Source: a virus. From it: a stretch of 25,073 nucleotides of DNA. The notes beneath the pieces are model-generated. The model saw nothing but the letters and a program-made list of their open reading frames with translations. It was not told the DNA's origin and did not search any database. Position 1 is the stretch's first letter. Every line of letters starts with the position of its first letter. The stretch covers positions 1 to 25,073 of the IMG/VR virus record IMGVR_UViG_3300032287_004012. One strand, written 5' to 3'. The translations under genes and the position numbers were made by a program. Shown here piece by piece: positions 13,701 to 19,410 of this stretch.

Positions 13701-16317
13701 TCATATCTGTTGAAGCAGATGCTGTTGGGTTGTGAATTGCCATTTGTGCATATGGACCGCCTGCAAGTTCTGCTACAAATTTAGCATTTGTAAGGTCTGC
13801 GTCAGACTCAAATGCTTCTGCGCCATCACCGATAAAGATGGTTCCCTTTGTTCTTAGGAGTCCGTCGAATGACATGTCTCCAGTAATACCAACGCCACCA
13901 ACTACTGTTAATGCGCCATTTGTGGCGTTTGTTGAAGGTGTTGCAATTTCAATATGGACATTTTGGTTTGGAGTAATAGACATCTGCTCATTACCTGTTC
14001 CAAGTCCGCCAGCTGCGAATACAATCTTGTTCTCTGTACCAGTGTTATCTGTTGCGATTACAAGGTTACCCGCTCCAGTTGTTCCTTCTGGGGCTGACAT
14101 AAAGATGTATCCATCGTGAGGTCCAGTTACACCGTATGTTGGATCATCGAATGAGAGATTTGTAATACCCATATCAACCCAGCCGTGTGTGTTATCGCCC
14201 TCAAGAGCATATGCAATATAGTCTGCAGAAGAAGATGTTCCATCTCCAAGGTTAACTAATGCATTTTGTACGTATGTATCAGAGTTTCCAGCTGCAATTA
14301 CAACTGCGTCTGTTAATGCTGCTGATGTTTCAAATGCTGTTGCGCCTGCGCCTACAGGAAGTTTTGTAACTCCTTGTAGATCTACGTTTCCAAGCACTGA
14401 TAGGTCTCCAGCAATGTTCATATCGCCAGTAACGCCGACTCCACCTACGACTGTAAGTGCACCAGTTGTCGCTGATGTAGATTGTGTAGGAATTTCAATA
14501 TGAACTCTCTCATCTGGAATAATAATCATCTGTTCGTTACCAGAAGCAAAACCGCCTGCGGCAAATACAATATTATTACTATATCCAGTATCTCCAGTTG
14601 CTAAAACTAGGTTACCTGCACCAATATACATTGTTGCTGTGCCTGTGGTAGCTGCTGATGCTACATTTGCTGCTGTTTTTGCGTATGTAAATGTTGTTGT
14701 AGTTGGTGTTGCTAAAATTACATATCTTCCATTAAATGTTGCGTTTATGCCAACAATGTCTACTGTTTTACCAATAGAGAATCCGTGTGCGGAATTCGTT
14801 GTAATTGTGGCTACGTTTGACGTTAAGCTTCTTGCTGAAATAGTTTTAACTACTTTATCTTGAGCTGTACCAAATACGTATGCATCTGATGGCCCAGTTA
14901 CTCCAAACTCTGCTGATTCAAAATTTGGTCCAGTAAATCCTAAGTCTGCAAATCCTGCAGTATTTGTTGAACCTGTTGTGTATGCAATAAAGTCTGCAGA
15001 TGTTGCAGCTCCATCTCCATTATTAATTAATGCTGATTGTGCAAAGTCATCTGTATCCCATGCTGCTGCTGATGCTACATCTGTTAGTGCCGCATCTCCT
15101 TCAATAAATGTACGTGCACCATCTCCAAAGTATAGATTTGTTACATCTCTTTCAAATGTTGCAACTGATCCATCTGTTGTAAGTACATATCCTGCACGTC
15201 CGCCTTGAGCTGGAAGTAATCCAGTTGCGCCCTTTGCTAAAACATCCCAGTACTCTTCGTCGTCTACTAAGAACGGTCCAGATGTGTGATCTTCTATAGC
15301 AATTCTTGCGTTTTCTCCATCGGAGATAACATCTCCTTCTATATAAAGTGTTGCTGCCGCCCATGCTCCACGGTATCTAATTCCTGAGTTGTACTTTGTC
15401 CATTTTCCGCCATCAAGGTCTGTTGCAAAATCTGCTGATGAGGAATGGAAAGAGTTTGTTAAATAAGTGCTTCCGCCCCAGTTTACAACATCTCCTGCCA
15501 AGTATTCATTTGATGCTGCCCAATTTCCCTTATAGCTAAATCCAGAAGTAAGAACATTCCAATATGTTGTATCACTTGGAGTGTTTCCTAATGTGTCTAC
15601 CTTTGCAATATAAATTGTAGAACCATATACGATAATATCGTTAATGTGATACTGTGTTGCTGAGTTATAGGTTCCCATTGCACGAACGCCATCAACAAAC
15701 ACTGTCCAATCAGAAACATTTGTTGAAGGAACTTTATTTACGTTATTTGTATTAGAGATATAAACTCTTGCGCCATATGCAACTAACTGATTTGGCTTAT
15801 ATTGTGTTGCTTGATTCCATACACCAGTCGCATCAACACCTGATACAAACTCATCCCAAAATGCTGTTACGGTAGGAAGGTTTCCTACTCCGTCTTGCTT
15901 AGCAATATATACAGATCCGCCGTATGTTACAACGTCATTCTTTTGATAATTTCTTGTATCTAAAAATGCACCTTCGTATTGAATTCCGTCTGCAAACTGT
16001 GACCAATACTGTGCATTTGGTGGCGTTTGACCTGAACCAGTTTTGACAGAGATATAAACCTTACCGCCGTGTGCAACACCGTCTCCAACCTTGTATTCTA
16101 CAGATGGACTGTATACACCAGTAAACTTTAGACCCTCAATCATTAATGACCAGTAATTGTCATTTGTTGGAAGATTCCCAGTAGATGAAAGTGCATATGT
16201 ATATACGTATACGTTACCGCCGTACTTAACTACGTCATTTAGCTCATAGGTAGCGGAATCGCTCCATAGTCCTGCAAAGTAGAATCTGATTTTACCAAGG
16301 TCAATAAGTTGTGTCAT
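10753..16317 (-). CDS. giant modular tail fibre protein
   Basis: This 1854-aa fibre is built almost entirely from repeats. Residues ~16-365 are seven ~50-aa modules resembling carbohydrate-binding (CBM5/12-like) repeats, with Tyr/Trp at fixed positions. Residues ~390-1005 are three ~170-190-aa blocks with the pattern G-D-G-A ... A-D-F-I-A-Y ... W-x-D-M-G ... V-T-G-P-x-D-G-Y-x-F ... N-L-V-x-A-T-G ... F-A-A-G-G ... G-A-L-T-V-x-G-G-V-G. Residues ~1055-1440 hold an array of 'H-x-F-x-x-G-x-x-V-x-x-x-G-V ... F-N-G-T' modules. Residues ~1500-1700 are T-V-N-I-G-type beta-helical repeats, and the C-terminus has A-T-K-R-Y-V-D-Q before a final domain. Block style resembles cyanophage-type fibres. GGAG lies 10 bases before the ATG. 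Host receptor binding is the likely role. No enzymatic domain is evident. Confidence 0.85.
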   Translation of the reverse strand: MTQLIDLGKIRFYFAGLWSDSATYELNDVVKYGGNVYVYTYALSSTGNLPTNDNYWSLMIEGLKFTGVYSPSVEYKVGDGVAHGGKVYISVKTGSGQTPPNAQYWSQFADGIQYEGAFLDTRNYQKNDVVTYGGSVYIAKQDGVGNLPTVTAFWDEFVSGVDATGVWNQATQYKPNQLVAYGARVYISNTNNVNKVPSTNVSDWTVFVDGVRAMGTYNSATQYHINDIIVYGSTIYIAKVDTLGNTPSDTTYWNVLTSGFSYKGNWAASNEYLAGDVVNWGGSTYLTNSFHSSSADFATDLDGGKWTKYNSGIRYRGAWAAATLYIEGDVISDGENARIAIEDHTSGPFLVDDEEYWDVLAKGATGLLPAQGGRAGYVLTTDGSVATFERDVTNLYFGDGARTFIEGDAALTDVASAAAWDTDDFAQSALINNGDGAATSADFIAYTTGSTNTAGFADLGFTGPNFESAEFGVTGPSDAYVFGTAQDKVVKTISARSLTSNVATITTNSAHGFSIGKTVDIVGINATFNGRYVILATPTTTTFTYAKTAANVASAATTGTATMYIGAGNLVLATGDTGYSNNIVFAAGGFASGNEQMIIIPDERVHIEIPTQSTSATTGALTVVGGVGVTGDMNIAGDLSVLGNVDLQGVTKLPVGAGATAFETSAALTDAVVIAAGNSDTYVQNALVNLGDGTSSSADYIAYALEGDNTHGWVDMGITNLSFDDPTYGVTGPHDGYIFMSAPEGTTGAGNLVIATDNTGTENKIVFAAGGLGTGNEQMSITPNQNVHIEIATPSTNATNGALTVVGGVGITGDMSFDGLLRTKGTIFIGDGAEAFESDADLTNAKFVAELAGGPYAQMAIHNPTASASTDMIVYASNGDDVSGWIDMGVTGSTFSQGAFGITGPNDGYLFYEAPENTTGDGNLVLATGANGDVNAIIFAAGGFTSGRTQMAIYPDVNVHVDINTPSTSPSTGAFTVIGGVGIQGDMNVAGDVNIAGQITFGGSGTVVETENLAVVDPMIFVANGQTSGDNVDFAFLGQSRSIRPSLVFGPYTTTNKSLTSNVATLSTGNTAHSFEVGDTVVVTGVDTLTTYSTFFPIVRKRETIPLTTNYDKNIVLVSRDAANVATITVDAVHDYLVGESVTISGADTGYNGTFTITAVSSNGFSFANTGNPDFANVSAGTTRVSRTTTLDYVTLTTSEAHDFLAGESVVVSNVNSLMNGTFTIYDVPSATTFRYIQAGATQTPTSSGGSVQVARTVGTTFNGTHVITAVPTTKSFSFAKTANNVVSSPTSKTFTNYVTSWAITGGVATVILTNPPQETVGDSCVIQDVDPLINDTLMVTARSTSVPYSLSFEVPQDDVPSTTLVTTTTKTVTSRNRTSNVSTLTLSTNHDYIVGQQIVVTGVSASFNGTFIVTAIPAANKVSYAQTATTINETSSTGTITTSKPNPGTTTLVLGSQGSATVSSPYRGSYTGLSRDHLTGHWWLFSGVETKPTSTIDFTTVTTNDLHIRDLYTTGGDIYSSATTMNLLNETVDVLNIGGAASSVNIGAGTGTLTIKNPTVVGTMLTQNLWNTTATTLNFAGAATTLNVANDATAAQTVNMFTASTGASTYNVATGVTASGSTRTINVGTNGASGSTTNVTIGSATPQNATLTENFATVNIGASVTTASTYNVGTGATASGVTKTVNIGTNGVSGSTTNVTIGAAASTSTGTISLNANTVTLTGGTTVQVSQDPTAGVDLAVATKRYVDQRPTIISTATTLVARGNLRTSGVQSSGNYFVIPASGLTLTLPASPVLGDEVVITDIAGTAFNTPVNIARNGSLIQGLAEDMPFNINNASVRLVFSNTTYGWRIIA
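11212..11502 (-). repeat. duplicated beta-helix segment in the giant fibre
   Basis: Two ~115-base direct copies (11212-11326 and 11390-11502) encode A-S-T-Y-N-V-x-T-G-x-T-A-S-G followed by T-x-N-V/I-G-T-N-G-x-S-G-S-T-T-N-V-T-I-G. They differ at scattered third positions. They are consistent with stacked rungs of a beta-helical fibre shaft. Confidence 0.6.
11985..13150 (-). repeat. array of HxFxxG...FNGT fibre modules
   Basis: About six modules of 55-75 residues share N-V-A-T-L, then H-D-F/Y-x-x-G-x-x-V-x-x-x-G-V, then F-N-G-T-F-x-I-x-A-V-P and a Y-A-Q/K-T-A segment. Two copies are degenerate: one loses the F-N-G-T half and one starts in mid-module. The pattern suggests repeated unequal exchange within the gene. 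Confidence 0.6.
14629..14845 (-). repeat. HGF-type module inserted in fibre block A
   Basis: The second and third ~180-aa blocks read A-P-E-x-T-T-G-x-G-N-L-V at one position. The first block is interrupted there by about 70 residues (S-L-T-S-N-V-A-T-I ... H-G-F-S-I-G ... F-N-G-R ... Y-A-K-T-A-A-N-V). This inserted module is a copy of the kind arrayed at 11985-13150 in the same gene. Confidence 0.65.
15222..16272 (-). repeat. seven CBM5/12-like repeats in the giant fibre
   Basis: Seven in-frame modules of about 49-53 residues share the pattern G-x-W/Y-x-x-x-x-x-Y-x-x-x-D-x-V-x-Y-G-G-x-x-Y, then x-x-P, then an aromatic W residue, with G-I/V near each end. The copies are diverged at the DNA level, so they are old. 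Chitin- or cell-wall-polysaccharide binding is suggested by the fold, but the ligand is unknown. Confidence 0.65.
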
Positions 16318-16318
16318 T

Positions 16319-16567
16319 TTATATTATCTCCATCAAAAGATTAGATTTGGGGTTTGTGTCCCAATCAAATTGTACCGTATGTTTCGTCCAAAACCAAGCT
16401 TTGTAGTCGGTCTTTCGGATTACTCCTTCGGAGGGAAATCTGATAGGGCTCCCATCGTTTATTACTTCTATTACTAGCTTTCCAGTGTCATTATTGTATC
16501 TAAAGCCATAGAAAGTTTTATTTTGAAAACTTAGATCTATTTCTTGGGTGTTTGAATAATCGTACAT
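16319..16567 (-). CDS. hypothetical protein before the giant fibre
   Basis: This is an 82-aa protein beginning MYDYSNTQEIDLSF. It is beta-rich and contains F-Y-G-F-R-Y-N-N-D-T-G-K-L-V-I-E-V and a Trp-rich C-terminal part (Y-K-A-W-F-W-T-K-H-T-V-Q-F-D-W-D). I do not recognise the family. The start at 16567 is one base after the TAA of the upstream gene and follows GGATGG at 8 bases. An ATG 27 bases earlier would lie inside that gene. Its position before the fibre suggests a small tail or fibre-connector protein, without direct evidence. Confidence 0.6.
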   Translation of the reverse strand: MYDYSNTQEIDLSFQNKTFYGFRYNNDTGKLVIEVINDGSPIRFPSEGVIRKTDYKAWFWTKHTVQFDWDTNPKSNLLMEII

Positions 16568-16568
16568 T

Positions 16569-16883
16569 TTAGATACCATCCAATACTGAAACAATTATGT
16601 CAAAAGAATCTGCCGTTGAGCCTACTGCTTTTAACACATCGCCTGCTTGTAAAAATATTTTATTTCCTGAAATTGCTTCAAAATTGTGTCCACTATCTAT
16701 TGGTCTATTTTTTGTTATATAATAAATTTCTAAACTATTTTCAACATAAAGAGATACAGATGTTGTGGAACCATGTCTATTAGCAACTGAGCATCCAGAA
16801 ATTACTGTAGCAACATCGGCATCAACTAGTGTGACTGGTGTTGTTCCTACTAAATTTGCTTTAGCGTTACTAAAATTAGCCAT
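16569..16883 (-). CDS. small virion-type structural protein
   Basis: This 104-aa beta-rich protein has the layout seen in many phage tail and fibre-attachment proteins. It opens N-L-V-G-T-T-P-V-T-L-V, then A-T-V-I-S-G-C-S-V-A-N-R with strands T-T-S-V-S-L-Y-V, then R-P-I-D-S-G-H-N-F and K-I-F-L-Q-A-G-D-V-L-K-A-V-G-S, and ends D-I-I-V-S-V-L. The resemblance is by pattern, without a named family. It lacks membrane or signal segments. The ATG follows TATAAT by six bases and has no close Shine-Dalgarno sequence, so it is probably leaderless. It is followed at one base by the 82-aa gene. Confidence 0.65.
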   Translation of the reverse strand: MANFSNAKANLVGTTPVTLVDADVATVISGCSVANRHGSTTSVSLYVENSLEIYYITKNRPIDSGHNFEAISGNKIFLQAGDVLKAVGSTADSFDIIVSVLDGI

Positions 16884-16889
16884 ATTGTT

Positions 16890-16895
16890 ATTATA
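16890..16895 (-). promoter_or_regulatory. candidate leaderless -10 box (104-aa gene)
   Basis: The minus strand reads AGGATATAAT, AACAAT, ATG. The -10 box is a perfect TATAAT exactly six bases before the start codon, the same geometry as at 9470 and 19362. No recognisable -35 box lies at 16-18 bases. The AGGA is 14 bases from the ATG and thus too far to serve as a normal ribosome site. Confidence 0.5.
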
Positions 16896-16907
16896 TCCTA
16901 TTCTTTA

Positions 16908-17312
16908 TTATGACAGGGCTATTAAAAGTCCTATATCTGTTCCGCCCCCGCCGCCGCCAGTTGAAGCCAATATAATTCTATTCTGTGCATCATTGTATGA
17001 TGCTGTTATTCCTGTGTGGCTAGAGTGTGCTAAAAGTGGTGCAACTGCATCCTGAGCCTGCTCTGTTGTAAGTGTAGCTGATCCTGCAAGAAGGACCTGG
17101 TTATTTGCATCGTCATATGATGCTGTAATGTTAGTGTGATTTGAGTGATTTAAAAGTGGGGCTGCATAATCTTGAACATCTTCTTGTGTTAAAGTTGCGC
17201 CACCAGTTGAAATAGAATTCCAAACTGTGCCATCCCAGACATAGGTCTTTCCAGATATGACATATTCTTGTCCTATAGTTGGGTTTGAGGGAAATCCTAA
17301 AGAAGATGGCAT
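16908..17312 (-). CDS. fibre-associated protein with duplicated VQD module
   Basis: This is a 134-aa protein. The N-terminal part has the common fibre motif P-x-x-G-Q-E-Y-V-x-x-G-K-T-Y-V-W-D-G-T-V-W (residues 11-31). It is followed by two copies of a ~38-aa module: TLTQEDVQDYAAPLLNHSNH then NITASYDD..N..VLL, and TLTTEQAQDAVAPLLAHSSH then GITASYNDAQNRIIL. It ends in a Gly-run and a short hydrophobic tail. The same module occurs in the 448-aa gene and the partial fibre gene. AAAGGAG lies 6 bases before the ATG. It is likely a tail adhesin component. The module may bind a partner fibre, but this is inference. Confidence 0.7.
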   Translation of the reverse strand: MPSSLGFPSNPTIGQEYVISGKTYVWDGTVWNSISTGGATLTQEDVQDYAAPLLNHSNHTNITASYDDANNQVLLAGSATLTTEQAQDAVAPLLAHSSHTGITASYNDAQNRIILASTGGGGGGTDIGLLIALS

Positions 17313-17352
17313 CTTTGCTCCTTTAATTTATATGTTCTAATTTTATCACACA

Positions 17353-18699
17353 TTATATCTGAGCCCAGAAGGATCCGTCATAAATATAAGTTTTTGCAGT
17401 TGAAGAATTCATCCAAATTGATCCAAGCACTGGACTACTTGGTGGAATAGAATTTACAGCAGCTACTGCTTGTGAACTGCTTCCTCCAACTTCTATCCAG
17501 TAGGCTCCGTCCCAAATATATGTCTTACCATTGTCTGAATCTAACCATATGTCTCCGAGTCCTGGTGTATTGGGTGGGGTTGGAGAAATTATTACTGAGG
17601 CTCCACCGCCGCTGCCTGAATTTCCTTGAAGAACTATTCTATTGTTTGCATCATCATATGTTGCAGTAATATTTGAGTGAAAAGCATGATTTAAAAGAGG
17701 TGCTACAAAATCTTGTACTTCTTCCTGGGTTAAAGAAGATCCTCCGCCTGATGCAGTAAAACTTAATTTTCCAGTATTGTCGTCATAAGATACAGATATG
17801 TTTGTATGGGTTGCCCCAGTTATCATTTCTGCAGCAACATCTTGAATTGTTTCTGTTATATTTAATTCCGAGGATGGAACTTTACCATCTGGGCCAAGCG
17901 ATGCGACTCCATCTATGCTTCCTACTGAAGAAATAGGAACATATATATTTGGAAGATTATTTCCTAAACTGGATACAGCAAAATCTGTGTATTCATTTGA
18001 AGAAGTAACGGCAGCGGTTGCTGCAGACTGAACAAACTCTGTAGTTGCAACCTGAGTAGTATTTGTGTTAATTACTGCAGTTGGGGCAGTTGGAATTCCA
18101 GTTAGGGCTGGTGAAGCAAGTGATGCTTTAAGATCAAGCGCATTCTGTGTTGCAGTTGACACTGGCTTAAGTGCATCTGTTGTATTGTCTACATTTTCAA
18201 GCCCAACCATGCTTTTTGTAATTCCGCCGACTGTACCCGTGAATGTCGGTGAGACAATTGGGGCATATGTTAAAGATGCTGTTGAAGAATCTAACTTAGC
18301 ATTTATCTGTGTCTGGACCGAAGAGGTAACTCCATCAAGATATCCAATTTCTGTATCGGTAACATTTTCTACACGAGATTGAATTACTGATGTATCAATA
18401 GACAAAGTTAAAGTATCTAATACATCATCATAAACTTTTGTTATTCCTGATCCAGCAACTAATGCTAAATCAACTGCATCCCTTACAGCCTCTGAGTCAA
18501 ATGGCTGATCCTCAAGAGCTTTTATCCTATAGTCTATGGAAGATGTGTCTGTAGAGTTGTTTGCGCCTAATTTGGCCTGCAGTGCCTCTATAGCGTCATT
18601 TACATCTGAGTGTTGGGCGGCGTGAGAGACAATGGCAACTGAATCCGTGGATAACGGATTTAAAAAGGAGTCTAGCTCCTCTGGAAAGTTTGTTGCCAT
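17353..18699 (-). CDS. tail fibre protein (modular, 448 aa)
   Basis: This is a 448-aa fibre-type protein. Residues 1-45 (D-S-F-L-N-P-L-S-T-D-S ... V-S-H-A-A-Q-H-S-D-V-N-D-A-I-E-A-L-Q) resemble the N-terminal virion-attachment segment common in phage fibres. The middle has coiled-coil and repeat elements (S-P-T-F-T-G-T-V, then G-L-E-N-V-D-N-T-T-D, typical of fibre shafts). It then has V-Q-D modules near 280-360, and two copies of a W-D-G/Y-D-G motif (G-K-T-Y-I-W-D-G-A-Y-W and A-K-T-Y-I-Y-D-G-S-F-W) at the C-terminus. AGAGG precedes the ATG with a promoter-like TATAAT 20 bases upstream. Ligand unknown. Confidence 0.75.
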   Translation of the reverse strand: MATNFPEELDSFLNPLSTDSVAIVSHAAQHSDVNDAIEALQAKLGANNSTDTSSIDYRIKALEDQPFDSEAVRDAVDLALVAGSGITKVYDDVLDTLTLSIDTSVIQSRVENVTDTEIGYLDGVTSSVQTQINAKLDSSTASLTYAPIVSPTFTGTVGGITKSMVGLENVDNTTDALKPVSTATQNALDLKASLASPALTGIPTAPTAVINTNTTQVATTEFVQSAATAAVTSSNEYTDFAVSSLGNNLPNIYVPISSVGSIDGVASLGPDGKVPSSELNITETIQDVAAEMITGATHTNISVSYDDNTGKLSFTASGGGSSLTQEEVQDFVAPLLNHAFHSNITATYDDANNRIVLQGNSGSGGGASVIISPTPPNTPGLGDIWLDSDNGKTYIWDGAYWIEVGGSSSQAVAAVNSIPPSSPVLGSIWMNSSTAKTYIYDGSFWAQI

Positions 18700-18719
18700 T
18701 TACGTATACCTCTTTCCCA

Positions 18720-18725
18720 ATTATA
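18720..18725 (-). promoter_or_regulatory. candidate -10 box for the 448-aa fibre gene
   Basis: The minus strand reads GGGTATAAT, with the TATAAT box 20 bases before the ATG at 18699. The predicted leader is about 14 bases and contains AGAGG, so this gene would carry an ordinary ribosome site, unlike the leaderless cases. There is no good -35 hexamer. Confidence 0.35.
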
Positions 18726-18729
18726 CCCT

Positions 18730-18747
18730 AGGATCTATTAAGATCTT
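18730..18747. promoter_or_regulatory. inverted repeat in an intergenic gap
   Basis: AGGATCT-ATTA-AGATCTT forms a 7-bp inverted repeat with a 4-base loop and one G:T pair. It lies just upstream of the TATAAT at 18725 and after the stop of the Cys-rich gene. With no T-run after it, it does not look like a rho-independent terminator. It could be an operator at the promoter. Confidence 0.3.
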
Positions 18748-18982
18748 ACCATTTATTTATAGGGCAGGTTGCATGTTGAAGCTTGGTTTTTAAGGCCATC
18801 ATACATCCACATTGCTTGCATTGCTTTGTTAAGTCTATAAGCTCTGGACATCCTTTACAGATATCATATCTTCTTTCCGCCTCTGATTCTTCAGCATATT
18901 CAGTATTAGGATTTAGCAAATCCCAAGGTCTGGTATCTCCCAGTTTTTCTTTATACTGCTGCCACTTACTCTTTTCTGTCAT
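18746..18982 (-). CDS. small Cys-rich putative zinc-binding protein
   Basis: This is a 78-aa protein whose C-terminal half has Cys at 42, 45, 55, 58, 60 and 73, in the pattern I-C-K-G-C-P ... Q-C-K-Q-C-G-C-M-M ... C-P. This suggests a small zinc ribbon or knuckle. The N-terminal half is polar. Similar Cys-rich proteins occur in many phages, and I cannot assign a specific role. It is coupled to the 127-aa gene by an ATGA overlap. The final W in C-P-I-N-K-W and the K-T-K-L stretch are typical of this compact type. DNA or RNA binding is possible but not shown. Confidence 0.65.
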   Translation of the reverse strand: MTEKSKWQQYKEKLGDTRPWDLLNPNTEYAEESEAERRYDICKGCPELIDLTKQCKQCGCMMALKTKLQHATCPINKW

Positions 18983-19362
18983 TCATAAACCCCTGGAACT
19001 ATAAACTGATCATCTACATATAACCAACCTACCTCTGCTAACTCGGCATGTCTTTGAACTGCCTTATCAACATAGACAAGTTGAGGGCTAGACAAAAGAG
19101 CTGCCTGTGTCATTTCATTACACAAAATTTGATCTAGTGCGCCATCAGATATAAATGATAAACAGAACAGATCATTTACCGTTTCGCATTCTAAAAAGCT
19201 TGTTCCGTTAATGAGTTTTTCTGCAATTTCTTCTTTTACTCCAATAAAGAAAACTATCTGACCATCAAGTATTACAGCAATTTGTTTTGCTGACTCTCCT
19301 AGATTTACCTTGGTTTGTTTAACCCCTGGAATAAACCAGTCTTCTTCTTGTAAATTAATCAT
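18979..19362 (-). CDS. hypothetical protein with a leaderless start
   Basis: This is a 127-aa soluble protein that I do not recognise. Its centre contains Q-I-A-V-I-L-D-G-Q-I-V-F-F-I-G-V, a strand pair followed by E-E-I-A-E-K-L, and a later segment S-F-I-S-D-G-A-L-D-Q-I-L-C-N-E. Similar patterns (D-G-x-V-x-x-x-x) occur in small phage structural proteins. There is no membrane segment. The ATG is six bases after TATAAT and has no Shine-Dalgarno sequence. The gene is coupled by ATGA to the Cys-rich gene. No function can be given. Confidence 0.6.
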   Translation of the reverse strand: MINLQEEDWFIPGVKQTKVNLGESAKQIAVILDGQIVFFIGVKEEIAEKLINGTSFLECETVNDLFCLSFISDGALDQILCNEMTQAALLSSPQLVYVDKAVQRHAELAEVGWLYVDDQFIVPGVYE

Positions 19363-19368
19363 ATATTG

Positions 19369-19397
19369 ATTATACCTTTTCTAATAAATTTTGTAAA
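19369..19397 (-). promoter_or_regulatory. leaderless promoter of the 127-aa gene
   Basis: The minus strand has TTTACA (19397-19392), a 17-base spacer and TATAAT (19374-19369), then CAATAT and the ATG at 19362. The last 17 bases are identical to those before the halogenase operon at 9470. A second TATAAT is at 19409-19404, immediately before a 14-codon frame (19403-19359), suggesting possible tandem use. Confidence 0.7.
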
Positions 19398-19410
19398 TAG
19401 CATATTATAC

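Noticed and set aside
18065-18382. 105-codon frame on the plus strand, and similar antisense frames in the giant fibre (for example 11180-11761 and 13838-14119)
   Set aside because: They arise from the biased composition of the repetitive fibre genes and give Val/Ala-rich nonsense without start signals.
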